Below are positions 29,003 to 38,828 of a DNA stretch of 47,500 nt, one piece after another. Made by a program: the position numbers and the translations under genes. How positions within the stretch are numbered: the first letter of the stretch is position 1; each line of letters opens with the position of its first letter. The DNA comes from Symbiodinium natans. Lineage: Eukaryota > Sar > Dinophyceae > Suessiales > Symbiodiniaceae. Where the stretch lies: positions 322,501-370,000 of the forward strand of contig CAJNDS010002349.1 in assembly GCA_905221605.1 (NCBI GenBank), given 5' to 3'. A model generated the notes under the pieces. The model saw only the letters and a list, made by a program, of their open reading frames with translations. It had not been told where the DNA came from and did no database searches.

Positions 29003-29162
29003 AGAAACTAGTTGAAAAACATCGTGTGAGCATTGTGTTTCTTGCGAATGGGGGGGGGGGGGGGGCTGCGCCACCCCCCAACCCACCCGCTTTCTTTTTA
29101 AGCCGTGCAGAGCGCGCTTCAAAGCCCAAGAAACTTGTTGACACCCATCATGTGAGCAGGGT
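29003..29162 (+). repeat. Dimer of the G-rich hairpin repeat
   Basis: ACTAGTTGAAAAACATCGTG, GTGTGAGCATTGTG, a G-run with CTGCG and a C-run, then AAGCCGTGCAGAGCG and the phrase TTGACACCCATCATGTGAGC. The same pair of unit forms is adjacent in the array at about 17960-18120, in the same orientation. It joins abruptly to the RNase H fragment at its left. Confidence 0.8.
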
Positions 29163-29174
29163 GGCTTTTTACGT

Positions 29175-29455
29175 TTGACGAAATCCGTCGAAAATGTAAG
29201 TAGAATAGGGTCTCCTTAGGAAAAACCAACGAAAACCTCAAGGAAATAGGATATCTGTCCAAAATGTAAGGAAAAAAGGGTTTTCCTTAGGAAAAACCAA
29301 GGAAAACCTGAGGGAAATGACAGGAAATCCGTCCAAAATGTAAAGAAAATAGGGTTTCCCCTATGAAAAACCAACGAAAACCTAAGGGAAATGACGGAAA
29401 ATCCGTCCAAAATGTAAGGAAAGTAGGGCTTTTCCTAGAGAAAACCAAGAAAATC
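29175..29455. repeat. Tandem array of a ~65-75-bp unit
   Basis: About four units, each with ATCCGTCCAAAATGTAAG, TAGGGTTTCCTTAGG, AAAAACCAACGAAAACCT and AAGGGAAATGAC. The open frames across it on the minus strand repeat the same peptide and are not a gene. Confidence 0.85.
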
Positions 29456-29522
29456 GACGCCCACCCCGCTCAAAAAAAAAGACCCAAAACAAAGAAAAAA
29501 GACCCAAAAAAAAACTCCACCC

Positions 29523-29600
29523 ATTAGAAAAGTCACCATTAGAAAGAGCCACAGGTCAGCAAGCAAGAAGTTGCAGTCAGCAAGCGGACAGCCACAATAT
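29523..29600. repeat. Single diverged unit of the 116-bp repeat
   Basis: ATTAGAAAAGTCACCATTAG, then GCCACAGGTCAGCAAGCAAG and CAGTCAGCAAGCG match the unit in the array at 16956-17428, but truncated. Confidence 0.7.
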
Positions 29601-29770
29601 AGCCTGAAGCCCTTCAAGTATGGCCGCATTCGCAAGGCCGTCGCGGCTGCAAGCTTGCAGGCGCAGAGATACGAGATTTCGTGTTTTGAGCTAGAGGTTT
29701 AACAGGGTGTACAGAGCATAGAGCCTTAGGGTCCCGCTCTGGTCCGAATTCGTTCCCTGCATGCGAGGCT

Positions 29771-29935
29771 GGATTCTTATGGGTGCAGACTTCACTCAGC
29801 TAAGCAGAGAAAGTAGACTGACTCACTGAAAGAACAAGCCATGTTTGCGACTGGATTCTTATGAGTGTAGACTTCACTCAGCTATGCAGAGTACTGAGAT
29901 TGACTGACTGAAAGAACAAGCCATGTTTGTTGACT
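29771..29935. repeat. Two-copy direct repeat of ~80 bp
   Basis: CTGGATTCTTATGGGTGCAG continuing through GACTTCACTCAGCTAAGCAG to GAACAAGCCATGTTTG occurs twice in tandem (starting about 29771 and 29853) with a few changes. Confidence 0.85.
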
Positions 29936-30171
29936 TGCGGCTTTTGTGTTTGCGACTCTGAGCTGTTTCGTGGTTTCTGACGCACGGGCTCGTGTTTACC
30001 AGCGGTTCTGGTCTGCTCTGGGTTTGCTGACTGTTGCGCTGGTGTTTTTAATTGTTGCCTGGGTGGCCGTGGTCGTTTGCGACTGTTGCGTCCCTGTTAT
30101 CGACGCCTGTTTTGCTGACTGTTGCCCCTGTTTTCCGCATGTTGCTTCTCTCAGTAGCGGAGTCCCTGTTC
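29936..30171. other. Flank of element 1; no gene recognised
   Basis: GTTGC/GACTG-rich sequence with one 77-codon plus frame of hydrophobic composition (30 codons of V/L/C around 30030-30120). No recognised motif. It is the left half of the pre-insertion site of element 1. Confidence 0.4.
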
Positions 30172-30176
30172 CCTAC
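30172..30176. repeat. Target-site duplication CCTAC (left) of element 1
   Basis: CCTAC directly abuts the LTR at 30177 and is repeated directly after the other LTR at 38978-38982. Confidence 0.9.
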
Positions 30177-30325
30177 TAAGCAACCCTGATGCTCTGGGCT
30201 GCTACAGGCTCTCACCTTTTGCCTGCCAGTAGCTATATCTGGATCAAGGCCTAAAAAGCCGCGGATAGGATGCGAACAGCTCTGCACACGGTCAAGACCC
30301 ACCGGCACAAGCCTGTGGTTTCACA
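30177..30325 (-). repeat. 3' LTR of element 1 (149 bp)
   Basis: Base-for-base identical to 38829-38977. In element orientation it starts TGTGAAACC and ends GGTTGCTTA. The polyprotein frame ends inside it (stop at 30292). Confidence 0.97.
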
Positions 30326-33300
30326 TTGATCTTCTTTTCTTTTGGGGTCTTGAACACCGTGATCAGAACTGCAGCTTCCTTGTCAAGAGATCGCAAAATG
30401 CGACCGTATCGCACATCCCTTTCGAGGATGCGCCAGCTTCCACGACCCTGCTGATCATGGAAAAGGGCATACGAAGTCCGGAGAGGATACATGTCTGCTT
30501 CAAACCTGGGCTCGGGGCGTCTGTAACTTCGAGCTCCGTGGGCCACCTGTATGGCCAGGCCATCTTTACGGTGCCAGCCACGTTTCGTGGCGAACCCCTG
30601 AAGAAATCCCATCACAGGATCTGTCGGGCTCACTTCCTCTCCGCTCACTACTTCAGGTCCTGGGCGCACCTTGGGCTTCGTCTTGATCGTCTGCTTCACG
30701 TACTTCGCGTTGTAGCGGTAGCTCCATTCGCCCGCCATCAAGGTGTCCCGCATGTGGGCGCCGCACATATCCTTTGTCCCGGCGTCTACAAACATGTTGC
30801 TGGTCTCTGTCCAGCGCAGGGAGACATTCGGCTTGGCCAGCATCCCTCGGAGCCAGGCGATGCTGAAAGCCAACGATTTCTGGCTTCCGTACGAGGGAGT
30901 ATCAGAGTTCCCCTTGTCAAAGGTGTCTTTGGCATCCGTCACGACAACCAGGCCGATTGTATCCAAGATGCAGTCGACCCCTTTGTGCGCCAAGTCGTAG
31001 CCGAGGGCCTCAGCCCAATGGCCGCGACAGTACTGGCCTATGTCAAAGCCTTCCTCAACTCCAAGCAGCTCGGCAGCGAAGGTACTTCGGCACACCCTTT
31101 GCAAACGGTGACTGCGGTAGTCCAGCAAAGTGAACCTTCCAGAGCTGCCCTGCAACAAGTCGCGCTCAGCCAGCAACACACAATAGCAGCTCTGAGAGTA
31201 AACTCTCTCAAGCGGCTTGTCGCCAACGGCGCCACCACGCGTGACATTTCCTAGGGATGCATCAGAGACAACTACGATGCCGGCGCCCTCCAAGTTCATT
31301 GGCCTGAACTTCAGCATGAAATCCCTAGTCGCCTTGAACTCCTTCACGAGAGCATTGGCTTTGATCATCACGCCAACGGACGGCGTCTCGGCCTGCAGCA
31401 CACTGAGGTGGAAGCCCATGTCAGCCCGCACTTGCGCTACAAGCCACTGGAGGGATCCCACCAAGGCTCGTAGCTGCTTGGCTTCTCCCGGAGTGAGAGC
31501 AGCGTCCATGTCTCGTCGGCGGCTCGCTGCCACCCTGATCGGGGACAGGTTGTCCACGTAGGCCTCCATGGAGACGCTGATCACGCCTGTGTTCAAGTCT
31601 TGGGCAACCTTCTTTCCGCAGTAGACGAAACTGTCCTTTTCGACGGAGCCAAAACCCAACTCCTCGCCCAATCGGCCTATCGAGGCCCAAGCTTCGGCGC
31701 TGCCTGTGATGAGAAGGTCATCGACGTGGCAGCACATCATTCCGAGGAGTTCCGGGTTTGGCCCTTCAGACCAAAGGAAGAAAGTCGCAGCATCCATTGT
31801 GGATTGAGTCCACTTTTCTCGCTTCACACTCTTCTTCAACCTCAAGTACCACTCGCGGGGAGCGTCACTCAGGCCGAACACCCCTTTGACAATCCGGCTG
31901 AGGCGGCTGCCAACCGGAAGTGTCGGACTGCCGTCTCTGGACTCCATGTTCTGCAAGTACAGCTCGCGAACTCCATCCACGTAGCGCTCGCCTTTGAGAA
32001 AAGCACTTTTGACGTCGGCAGTGCCCGTTCTCCAGCCTTTCTTGAAGTTGCTCGAACCCAAACTGAAGAGTAGGTGTTGTGAAGTTCGCGAAGCAGTCGG
32101 CGCATCCTTGCGAAGGTCAAAGGCAGTCACGTCCTTATAGCCCGGCACCACCAGCCTCGCACTCGCCTTGACTGGCAGTGGATTCGATGAGGTTCGTAGC
32201 CCATCATTTTTGTCCGTAAACACATAGCGAGGGGTGAGGATCTTGTGCATCTCTCCCCGTTGCCTTAAGGTCGCCAATGTCCGGGCCGTCTCCTCCTCGC
32301 TCAAGGTCTCGACGGCGTCGTTGCGAGTCCAAACATTCCAGGCTTCAACGGCTGCCTCGCGAAAGGCATCTCGCTGCTCCTTGGTCATGGAGCGCCAGTG
32401 GTACTCCTTCCGAGCCGCCTGCACAGTCAGCGCTTCTCTTCCCGTTGGCCACTTCAAGCCCGCCTTCACGAAAGCCTCGTACTCTGAGCGACGGGGCAGC
32501 GGCCATCGACCATCCCACGTGCCATGGTCGTTCGCTTCAAGGTCCTCGCCAGCCGTCTTGTCCATCGCAACTTGGGCCTGCAGCTGAACCAACGGGTGCA
32601 CACTGCCTTGCTTCGCCTGGGCAGCCTCAAGCACGAGCTCCTTCTCCAGAGTCAGGGCGTCAAAAGGCACTTGGTCGCCCTGCTGGCTCCTAAGAGTCTC
32701 GGCCTCAACTTCAGCCGGCCGCTTGGTGCCTGACAAATTCTCAGGCTGTTCTGCAAACGGCTCTGAAGGCGAATGTTCCTCCGCATTTGCTCCAGCCCGC
32801 CGAATCACATCCAGCAAGGGAGTACCTGGCGCACGCGAAGACCCACCTGAAGCAACTTGGCCCAACAAGGTGGATGGCCTGCGCGACCCAGCTCCACCCT
32901 CCGAGGCAGTGGCCCTGACAAGCTCGCCCGGAGACACAGGAGGTAGATCACGGCCACGCTGGTCACGAGCTTTCCGCATCGCTTCCTGAAGCTGGTCACG
33001 GAAACTCTGCGGAGCACTGTCATCTCCATGTGGAGCTGAAACTGCCGGCGGTTCTGAAGAGAGTCCAGCGCCTTCCAGAAGACCAGCTGTCTGATCGGCC
33101 AGCAGGTTCGCATCATCGAGATCAGGGCTCCCAGGCAGAGCTGAAACTGCCGGCGATGCTGAAGAAGAGAGTCTAGGGCCTTGTTCTCCCGTGGGCTCAC
33201 GTCCTTCAGCGCTGCCGTCCTGTGGGACCACGAGCTCCCACTCTTGGTCTCGCTCAGCAGCCTCCACAACTTCCTTCAGAACAGCCTCCCACTCACCCGT

Positions 33301-33357
33301 GGCGATCTGTTCCATCGGAGAAGCCCGCCGAACATGTTCCAAGGCCACCTTTGTCAA
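30292..33357 (-). CDS. pol: Element 1 reverse transcriptase and RNase H
   Basis: Residues are counted from 33357, where the frame opens (TTG, not a real start). A Ser/Ala/Pro-rich linker of about 370 residues joins integrase to the RT. RT motifs: ARLVVPGYKD (about 400), TADVKSAFLKG (D448), KGVFGLSDAPREWYL (about 491) and CHVDDLLITG (D546, D547). RNase H: VVSDASLG (D699), STFAAELLG (E763), VVTDAKD (D808) and FVDAGTK (D858). All catalytic acids are present and the C-terminal tail is full length, ending within the 3' LTR. The preceding integrase frame stops at TGA (33354-33356), so a -1 shift (or an indel) is needed to enter this frame. Confidence 0.93.
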   Translation of the reverse strand: MTKVALEHVRRASPMEQIATGEWEAVLKEVVEAAERDQEWELVVPQDGSAEGREPTGEQGPRLSSSASPAVSALPGSPDLDDANLLADQTAGLLEGAGLSSEPPAVSAPHGDDSAPQSFRDQLQEAMRKARDQRGRDLPPVSPGELVRATASEGGAGSRRPSTLLGQVASGGSSRAPGTPLLDVIRRAGANAEEHSPSEPFAEQPENLSGTKRPAEVEAETLRSQQGDQVPFDALTLEKELVLEAAQAKQGSVHPLVQLQAQVAMDKTAGEDLEANDHGTWDGRWPLPRRSEYEAFVKAGLKWPTGREALTVQAARKEYHWRSMTKEQRDAFREAAVEAWNVWTRNDAVETLSEEETARTLATLRQRGEMHKILTPRYVFTDKNDGLRTSSNPLPVKASARLVVPGYKDVTAFDLRKDAPTASRTSQHLLFSLGSSNFKKGWRTGTADVKSAFLKGERYVDGVRELYLQNMESRDGSPTLPVGSRLSRIVKGVFGLSDAPREWYLRLKKSVKREKWTQSTMDAATFFLWSEGPNPELLGMMCCHVDDLLITGSAEAWASIGRLGEELGFGSVEKDSFVYCGKKVAQDLNTGVISVSMEAYVDNLSPIRVAASRRRDMDAALTPGEAKQLRALVGSLQWLVAQVRADMGFHLSVLQAETPSVGVMIKANALVKEFKATRDFMLKFRPMNLEGAGIVVVSDASLGNVTRGGAVGDKPLERVYSQSCYCVLLAERDLLQGSSGRFTLLDYRSHRLQRVCRSTFAAELLGVEEGFDIGQYCRGHWAEALGYDLAHKGVDCILDTIGLVVVTDAKDTFDKGNSDTPSYGSQKSLAFSIAWLRGMLAKPNVSLRWTETSNMFVDAGTKDMCGAHMRDTLMAGEWSYRYNAKYVKQTIKTKPKVRPGPEVVSGEEVSPTDPVMGFLQGFATKRGWHRKDGLAIQVAHGARSYRRPEPRFEADMYPLRTSYALFHDQQGRGSWRILERDVRYGRILRSLDKEAAVLITVFKTPKEKKINVKPQACAGGS
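30326..30344 (-). promoter_or_regulatory. Polypurine tract of element 1
   Basis: On the minus strand the bases upstream of the 3' LTR read AAAAGAAAAGAAGATCAA followed by TGTGAAACC. It overlaps the coding region, encoding the KEKKIN residues. Confidence 0.65.
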
Positions 33358-34268
33358 AGTCCCCTCGAGGTCACATAGCAGTTATTCCCCTCGAAAGCGA
33401 CGAGCAGCCCTGGCCCATGCCACTTCCGCAAAAGCAGCTTCCGTTTGTCTTGGCCTCCTCGACGGTTGTACTTCTGCTCCCGCCAGTAGTAGACCAGGTC
33501 GCCGACCGCGGGCGCATCTGCCACCGTAGGGTTCCGCGATCTCGCCGCCTCAGCCTTGCGAAGGGCCCGGCTGAAGTGCAGCCGGAGCATGGCCATGCGA
33601 GCGGTTTCGCGGATGGCTACCAAGCGAGCAAACGTTGGTTGGCCCATTGCCTCGATTTCACCCAAGCGGCCTTCAGCCAGTGCATCGCCAGGAGGAAGTG
33701 GCTGGCGTCCCACAGCCGCCTGCATCGGCGAAAAGCCACTGTCTCCTACATCCATATTGTAGGCCTGCACCGCCTCGCCCAGCCCCAATACCATCTCATC
33801 GGGGCCCATCAGCGACTGGGCCATAGCACACGCACTAAGCAACGTCTTCAGCAACCCCCCAACTCTCTCGCACAAGGCATTCTGCCAAGGGGCCTGAATG
33901 GCTGTGTGATACATGAAGATGTTGCTCTGATGGGCGAAGTTCTCCAGCTCGATGCTTATGAATTCCCGCCCCTGATCGCACACCAAGGTCCGGGGCATGC
34001 CGAAGACCGGCGCCCAACGCTCCCGTATGAACTTCACCACCTCGGCGCTGGACTTGTTTTTCACCAGCACGGCCATTTGGAACTTTGTAGCACCGTCCAC
34101 GGCATGCAAAATAGAGTACCTGGCGCCCGCAGCATCGAATGCATCGAAGATGTCCAGGGCGACTTGTTCACCTGGCTCGCGTGGGCCCGGCAACGAGGCA
34201 GGGCGACGGGACTTGGGGGGCCGCCTCTCCTCGCACACACTGCATGGAAGTTGCTTGGCTGCCATCAC
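33354..34268 (-). CDS. pol: Element 1 integrase catalytic core
   Basis: The integrase inserts the element DNA into the host genome. Residues are counted from 34268. The second half of the zinc site is CSVCEE (C9, C12). The DDE acids are D39 in VALDIFDAFD, D98 in VCDQGREF and E134 in NALCERVGG; spacing and context fit the Copia integrase. The C-terminal part has VGDLVYYWREQ and KWHGPGLLVAFEG, a chromo/SH3-like end. It ends SRGL then TGA at 33354. Confidence 0.92.
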   Translation of the reverse strand: MMAAKQLPCSVCEERRPPKSRRPASLPGPREPGEQVALDIFDAFDAAGARYSILHAVDGATKFQMAVLVKNKSSAEVVKFIRERWAPVFGMPRTLVCDQGREFISIELENFAHQSNIFMYHTAIQAPWQNALCERVGGLLKTLLSACAMAQSLMGPDEMVLGLGEAVQAYNMDVGDSGFSPMQAAVGRQPLPPGDALAEGRLGEIEAMGQPTFARLVAIRETARMAMLRLHFSRALRKAEAARSRNPTVADAPAVGDLVYYWREQKYNRRGGQDKRKLLLRKWHGPGLLVAFEGNNCYVTSRGL

Positions 34269-34890
34269 GGCCTGTGGGGGGGGCGCCTGCGATGACTAGC
34301 GCTCTTGCCAAGCGCAAAGGGCTCCTGTGGCCCGTGCTTTCATGCAATCGCCTCACAGCCTGCCTCACAGAAGCAGGGATTGGCACGTCCTTTTCGGGGT
34401 CCTGGCTCGGTTCGAGCGCCTCGTCCTCAGACTCCATTGTGCCGTTCAGGCCGTCAAGCAAATCGTCATCGTCCACAGCCGTCTCTGCAGCCAGGGTCTC
34501 AGTCACCTTCTCGGGGCCGTGGTCCTTGTCAAACTGTTGCTGGACCGCCTCCAGCACTGCTTCCACAAGGTTTTCGTCACGCTGGTCCCGAAAAGCATCT
34601 GCCACGACCCGGCTCGATGTCAAATAGCGCCGACCTTCTCGGGAAAAGTCGAAAAGGCCCGCCTCATCCATCAGCTCCCGGCCCTCCAGTGTACGATGCG
34701 GGTCGGCTCCGCGAAGAAGCTCCATCAAGAAGTGCCGTCCAGACCGCCGATGTGCCAGGGCTGCATGCATCACAGATGCCTCGGCATCCAAAATTTTCTT
34801 TTCAGCGGCGAGTCTGGTCCGTTCAGGGGCGTAGTTCAGGAGGGGCGATCTGCCCGTCGCCCGCAACATCAGAAGTACGGCTTCACACAT
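34168..34890 (-). CDS. pol: Element 1 pre-integrase region with His pair of the zinc site
   Basis: This frame contains an acidic linker (DDDDLLDGLNGTMESEDEAL) and then VRQAVRRLHESTGHRSPLRL, the HHCC pre-integrase motif that pairs with CSVC in the next frame. The change from this frame to the integrase frame (+1) must fall within about 34200-34280. Upstream residues (SVMHAALAHRRSGRHFLMEL) are of unknown role. Confidence 0.8.
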   Translation of the reverse strand: MCEAVLLMLRATGRSPLLNYAPERTRLAAEKKILDAEASVMHAALAHRRSGRHFLMELLRGADPHRTLEGRELMDEAGLFDFSREGRRYLTSSRVVADAFRDQRDENLVEAVLEAVQQQFDKDHGPEKVTETLAAETAVDDDDLLDGLNGTMESEDEALEPSQDPEKDVPIPASVRQAVRRLHESTGHRSPLRLARALVIAGAPPTGRDGSQATSMQCVRGEAAPQVPSPCLVAGPTRAR

Positions 34891-35170
34891 AGATCGGCCT
34901 GCAGCTGGCCCACAGCGTGCCCACGAGCTGCCGCCAACTTGAACAAGTCAGGGGCCAAAGGGGCCCGGTCATGAGGGTGAGGCACGAACGCCATGTCGAT
35001 GAAGGGCTCGTGGAGCGCACGGTCATAAATCTGGTCCTGCAGCACTGCAAAGGCCTCATAGATGTTTTGCGGGCTCACCTTGAGAAGATTGCGATCATGC
35101 TTGCACTTGTTCCAGGCCTGGGATATCAGCAACCGTTGTCCCGTCTTTAGTTGTTGCCGAAGAGGAGGAA
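34869..35170 (-). CDS. pol: Element 1 short segment returning to the Gag frame
   Basis: The frame reads LRQQLKTGQRLLISQAWNKC, then VSPQNIYEAFAVLQDQIYDR and ends LQADLCVKPYF at a stop (34869). It looks coding, but is in the same phase as Gag while the region before it (35171-36151) is not. It is thus bounded by two frame changes. Function unknown. Confidence 0.6.
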
Positions 35171-36151
35171 TTACAGCTCGTTTTCGTTCGTCATCTGCTG
35201 GAAGCCCATATCGCTGTCCGGTGACAGGCCACCTTCCCCATCCAGTGGCCGGCTGCCGCTGTTGCCCGACATCATCATCATGCGCTGCATCGTCTGGTGC
35301 AGCATGGCTTCGAACCGGCTGTCGCGGTCTTGCATACGGGCCTCGACCATTGCACTCACCTGCTGGAGGATCTCGTCTTGTGAAGGGGTCGGCGGCTGCA
35401 TCGGTCCGGCCGTCCGGCGCTCGATCGTCGGCTGTAGTTGCCCTTCGGGTTCGCAGCGTGGTACAGGAAGTTCCGCTGAAGCCGCCGCCGGGGTCGCCGA
35501 GGATGTAGCCACCTGAGCCGACGGAAGCGGAACGCCCCGAAGCGCGTCGAGGGTCGGGCGCAACTTTGTTTTGAGCTTCTCGACGGTGTCGTTGTCGTTC
35601 ACCTCCACATGCAGCAACGTGGCCAGACGGATGAGGTCCTGTTTCAAGGTGGGCAAACCACCCTTGGGACCCAGCAAGGCCCGCGCAGCGGTCAGCTGCT
35701 CGGCTTTGGTCTTTTTCGCGATCGCCTCGGCTTTCAACTTGTCCACCAGCTGGCTGTGGATCGCGGCTCGAACTCCTTTGGTGTGGCGAGCTGCCAGCAT
35801 TCCATCCAACATGGGATCTTCGACAAACGCCAGATTGACGCCCATCCTGTCCCTCAAGTAGCCCGCGTCCTTGAGCAACCCCAGGTCCTCGAACTTGTTC
35901 TGGAGGGCAGCTGCACGAAAATGCCGCCGCGGCAGGGCTCCACTCCGCACCATGGCTTCGGCTTGCTCCTTCCAGGCCGACGGGGACCGGATGTTGCTGT
36001 ACGGCAGGGGCACGTACCGAAGCAAGGGCCGCTGCAGCAACCAAAGCAGTAGCCCAGCGAAGTGCCACACGTTTCTTTCGAGGAGGCGCAAACACATCCT
36101 TCGGAACCGCCCGGCCACACGGCCCGCCCTGCTTGTGTCTAGCCGCAACAT
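35171..36151 (-). CDS. pol: Element 1 unassigned region between protease and integrase
   Basis: From about 36040 to 35171 this frame looks protein-like: SAWKEQAEAMVRSGALPRRH, QNKFEDLGLLKDAGYLRDRM, LVDKLKAEAIAKKTKAEQLT, and a Met-rich C-terminus EAMLHQTMQRMMMMSGNSG. It is helical and basic, followed by Ala/Pro-rich and coiled-coil-like parts. Its role is unknown. No methyltransferase motif is present here, unlike the equivalent place in element 2. The +1 change from the Gag frame falls near 36010-36050. Confidence 0.65.
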   Translation of the reverse strand: MLRLDTSRAGRVAGRFRRMCLRLLERNVWHFAGLLLWLLQRPLLRYVPLPYSNIRSPSAWKEQAEAMVRSGALPRRHFRAAALQNKFEDLGLLKDAGYLRDRMGVNLAFVEDPMLDGMLAARHTKGVRAAIHSQLVDKLKAEAIAKKTKAEQLTAARALLGPKGGLPTLKQDLIRLATLLHVEVNDNDTVEKLKTKLRPTLDALRGVPLPSAQVATSSATPAAASAELPVPRCEPEGQLQPTIERRTAGPMQPPTPSQDEILQQVSAMVEARMQDRDSRFEAMLHQTMQRMMMMSGNSGSRPLDGEGGLSPDSDMGFQQMTNENEL

Positions 36152-38300
36152 GGAGAGGCGCAGTCAGTACCGGCTTGGTCATTGAATTTGAAACTCTCGA
36201 ACCACTGTGGCCAGCATGTGGGCCCCGTGCTTGCTCAACCGCTAGTTGTTCATGCTCACGACCATTCACAGGGGGGCCCTTGACTGCTGCTGCACGGCGA
36301 AGGCTCCACTCGAACGAGCTAAGTTGAACCTCCAGTATCCCGTCCTGGCCTTCGCGTCGCCACGGTCTCGCCGAGGTGCACCAGGTCTCCGGGAAGATGT
36401 CGAGGAAGAAGTGACCTGCCGAGAGCTGCCGAAGCGGAATTCGAGAAGCATCAAGATGATCCGCTCGCAAAGCCCTTCTAGTAAAGCTGATCACTCCTCC
36501 GATGGCCTCCAAGAAGTCCCTTCCAAGGAGGAGGCCCAAAGACTCGACCTCGACAACACTGGTCCAAACCAACACGCAGGAACTGCCAACAACCATGGGA
36601 AGCCGATGTCGTGAGTAGCTTGCCTTCACTCCGTCATTCCCGAACTTAAAGTTCTCCCGCTCGACCTCCGTCTTCACAAGGGGCTGCAAGGCCTGCCACA
36701 AGGGAGAACTAGCAAGAGCTTGCAAGTAGCCCTCCAGCCAGCGACGGCCACACACGGTGCGATTGCACGCACTGTCAAGCGCCCCCACAAGTCTTTTGTC
36801 CACGGCCAAAGCGTTCTGCGTCTCATGCGGCTGGCTTGCTTCAAGCGCCTCTGCAAAGGAACTCCAAGACGAAACGACAGCGGTCTCATGGTAGACTGCG
36901 GGGTCTTCATGCTGCTCCTGCGTCGCCTCGGCCGCAAAGGACTCGACCAACTGGACCCGACGATGCGACGGGGAACTCTGCGAGGGCGTTGCCCCCGGCC
37001 TCGCCGAAGACTTGGGTCGAGCCAGGCCAGCGCCCGGCTTTGAGCAGCCTTGGTCGCCAGCCCAATGGCCTGGCTGGCCACAATCGTGGCAAACCCCACG
37101 CTTCTTGAAGCCAGGCCTCCCGGACTGCGGCGACGAGGGTGCCGAAGTAGCCTTGCCGAACCCGCGGTCCTTGCGCAGATCCTGAAGCTTGTGGCGCGCT
37201 TCGCGCATAGTCAAGAGAGCTTCGGCAGCTGACTCGACCGTTCCTTCCACTTCGTCTAGCACTTGCGGCTCCAGTCCTTCGGCCTCAGCCTGCTCCAGCT
37301 CCGTCGCCAAGGCCTCGGCCTCAGCCTCAAGCACATTGTCCAAGGAGATGCCGTTGCCCTCCTCCTCGGGAACAAGCTCTTCATCCTCAGCCTCCTCGCC
37401 CGGCTCGCCCTCAGTCTCGCCAAGCTGCTCGGCTGCAAAGGCTTGCCGCGACCGATATCCAAGAAACGGCCGTCTCGGCGCAAACGAGCCTGCCTTGCCG
37501 CCGCCTTTCAGCGCTGGCGTCACGCTGCCTGAAGAACGGCCCGACACAGAACTTAATGCTCCAGAGCCACGGTACACGGAGAAGGTGGTCGAAGAGGAAG
37601 GTGTGCCGCCAAAGCCGCCAAAGCTACGGCCGCGGCCTCTGAGGTCAGGGGCTCCCGCTCGTCTCATCAAGGGGTCTGCGGCATGAAGGTCTTTGAAAAG
37701 CCGCAGGGCTTCAGCCTCGACATCCTCGAAGCCTTCCCGGCCCTGCAAAGCCGTCTCCAGCAACTGCTTCCTCAACGGATCCAGCCCCAACTTTTCTTTT
37801 AGAAACCAGCCCAACTCGGAACTCGGGAGGGCTATCCCTTCACTCTTCAGCTCAGCGGCCAGGAAGCGAAATCTCGACATAAAGTCAGCTGGCCTCTCGC
37901 CCGGCTTCCTGCTGAGTTCTGTGTAGAAGAGCTTTCGCAGCTCTCCCTTCTTATCCAAAGCACTCTTGCCGTTGATGCCCTCGAGCGCCTTCAGCAACTT
38001 GTTCAAGCCTGCAAGGGGGTCCTCCTTGGTCACGACAATCTCCACGCCATCGGGATCCTTTGCACGGACCTCCTTCTGATACTCAAGCTCGGCCGGGGTG
38101 AACTCTTCCCCGCGCTGTCGCACAACGCCCGATTGCCGTAACAGCCACCTCGCTGCTAAGTTGAACTTCTTCGTGCTCTCCAAGTCCAAGGAAGAAACCC
38201 ACCATTGCATCTCTTTGCTGAACGCCCTCCAAGTCACAGGGCTCCCGTCCCACGTTGGCACCTTGTACCAAGCAGACGTTGTCTTATCATCTTCGGCCAT
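36030..38300 (-). CDS. gag: Element 1 Gag, zinc knuckle and protease
   Basis: The start is ATG at 38300 (MAEDDKTTSAWYKVPTWDGS). The capsid-like part runs to about residue 215 (WRAFSKEMQWWVSSLDLEST, ERPADFMSRFRFLAAELKSE, LGLDPLRKQLLETAL), followed by a Gly/Ser and then an acidic Glu-rich linker. The knuckle is CHDCGQPGHWAGDQGC (C404, C407, H412, C419), unusual in having six residues before the last Cys rather than four. The protease has LDSACNRTVCG (D509) and the later LLGRDFLEAIGG. A hydrophobic stretch (RWATALVAAAALASVRA) follows near 36060. The frame stays open to 34869, but 36030-35171 is used in another frame. Confidence 0.9.
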
Positions 38301-38828
38301 CTCTGCAAAGACGGAGCCGGACTCGTAGCGCCAGGCAGCCTAGCTGCTGCCAAAAGGAAAAACTCAAATTCAAAGTTCACAGCGGGGTGGCTAGCTCCAC
38401 CCAAAAGAGGCCTCGAAGAAGCCCAAGCCAAAGAAGCTGGACCAATCCAGGCAGCCAGGTCCTCAAGGCGCAAAGGTTTTCGAAGAAGGGCTCAAGAAGC
38501 CGGAGCAGTCCGGACAGCCACGGAAAACCAAGAAGAGGTAGTAGACACTGAGGCGAAAAGGCAAGAGGGCCACAGCCTCCTGTTTCAGGCGTCCACCTGC
38601 CAAGGTCCAAGGGCCTGCCAAAAGGGCGCAGCAGCACACAGCAAAGGCCCGGCACCGATGGTCTGCGGGAGCTTCGCCGCAGGCCGTGCCAGAAGGAACT
38701 CGCCGAGGAGGTGGACACCGTCCGGGGACACACTGCTGTAGCACTGGCCGCAAAGTGGTAGAAGAAAGCGAAGTCGGCAGGTAGCGCAGCAAGGGTCCAA
38801 GGAAAGATTGCTCAGGCTCCGGTGCCAC
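38301..38828 (-). promoter_or_regulatory. Element 1 leader with putative primer-binding site
   Basis: 528 bases separate the 5' LTR from the Gag start. In element orientation the LTR is followed by G and then TGGCACCGGAGCC (about 38815-38827). A site beginning TGG one base from the LTR fits priming by a tRNA 3' end (CCA), but I could not identify which tRNA. The rest shows no conserved frame. Confidence 0.5.

Noticed and set aside
33222-34295. 357-codon plus-strand frame
   Set aside because: Lies opposite the integrase of element 1, whose catalytic motifs on the minus strand are unambiguous.
34305-34974. Plus-strand frames of 195 and 215 codons
   Set aside because: Antisense shadows of the pre-integrase region of element 1.
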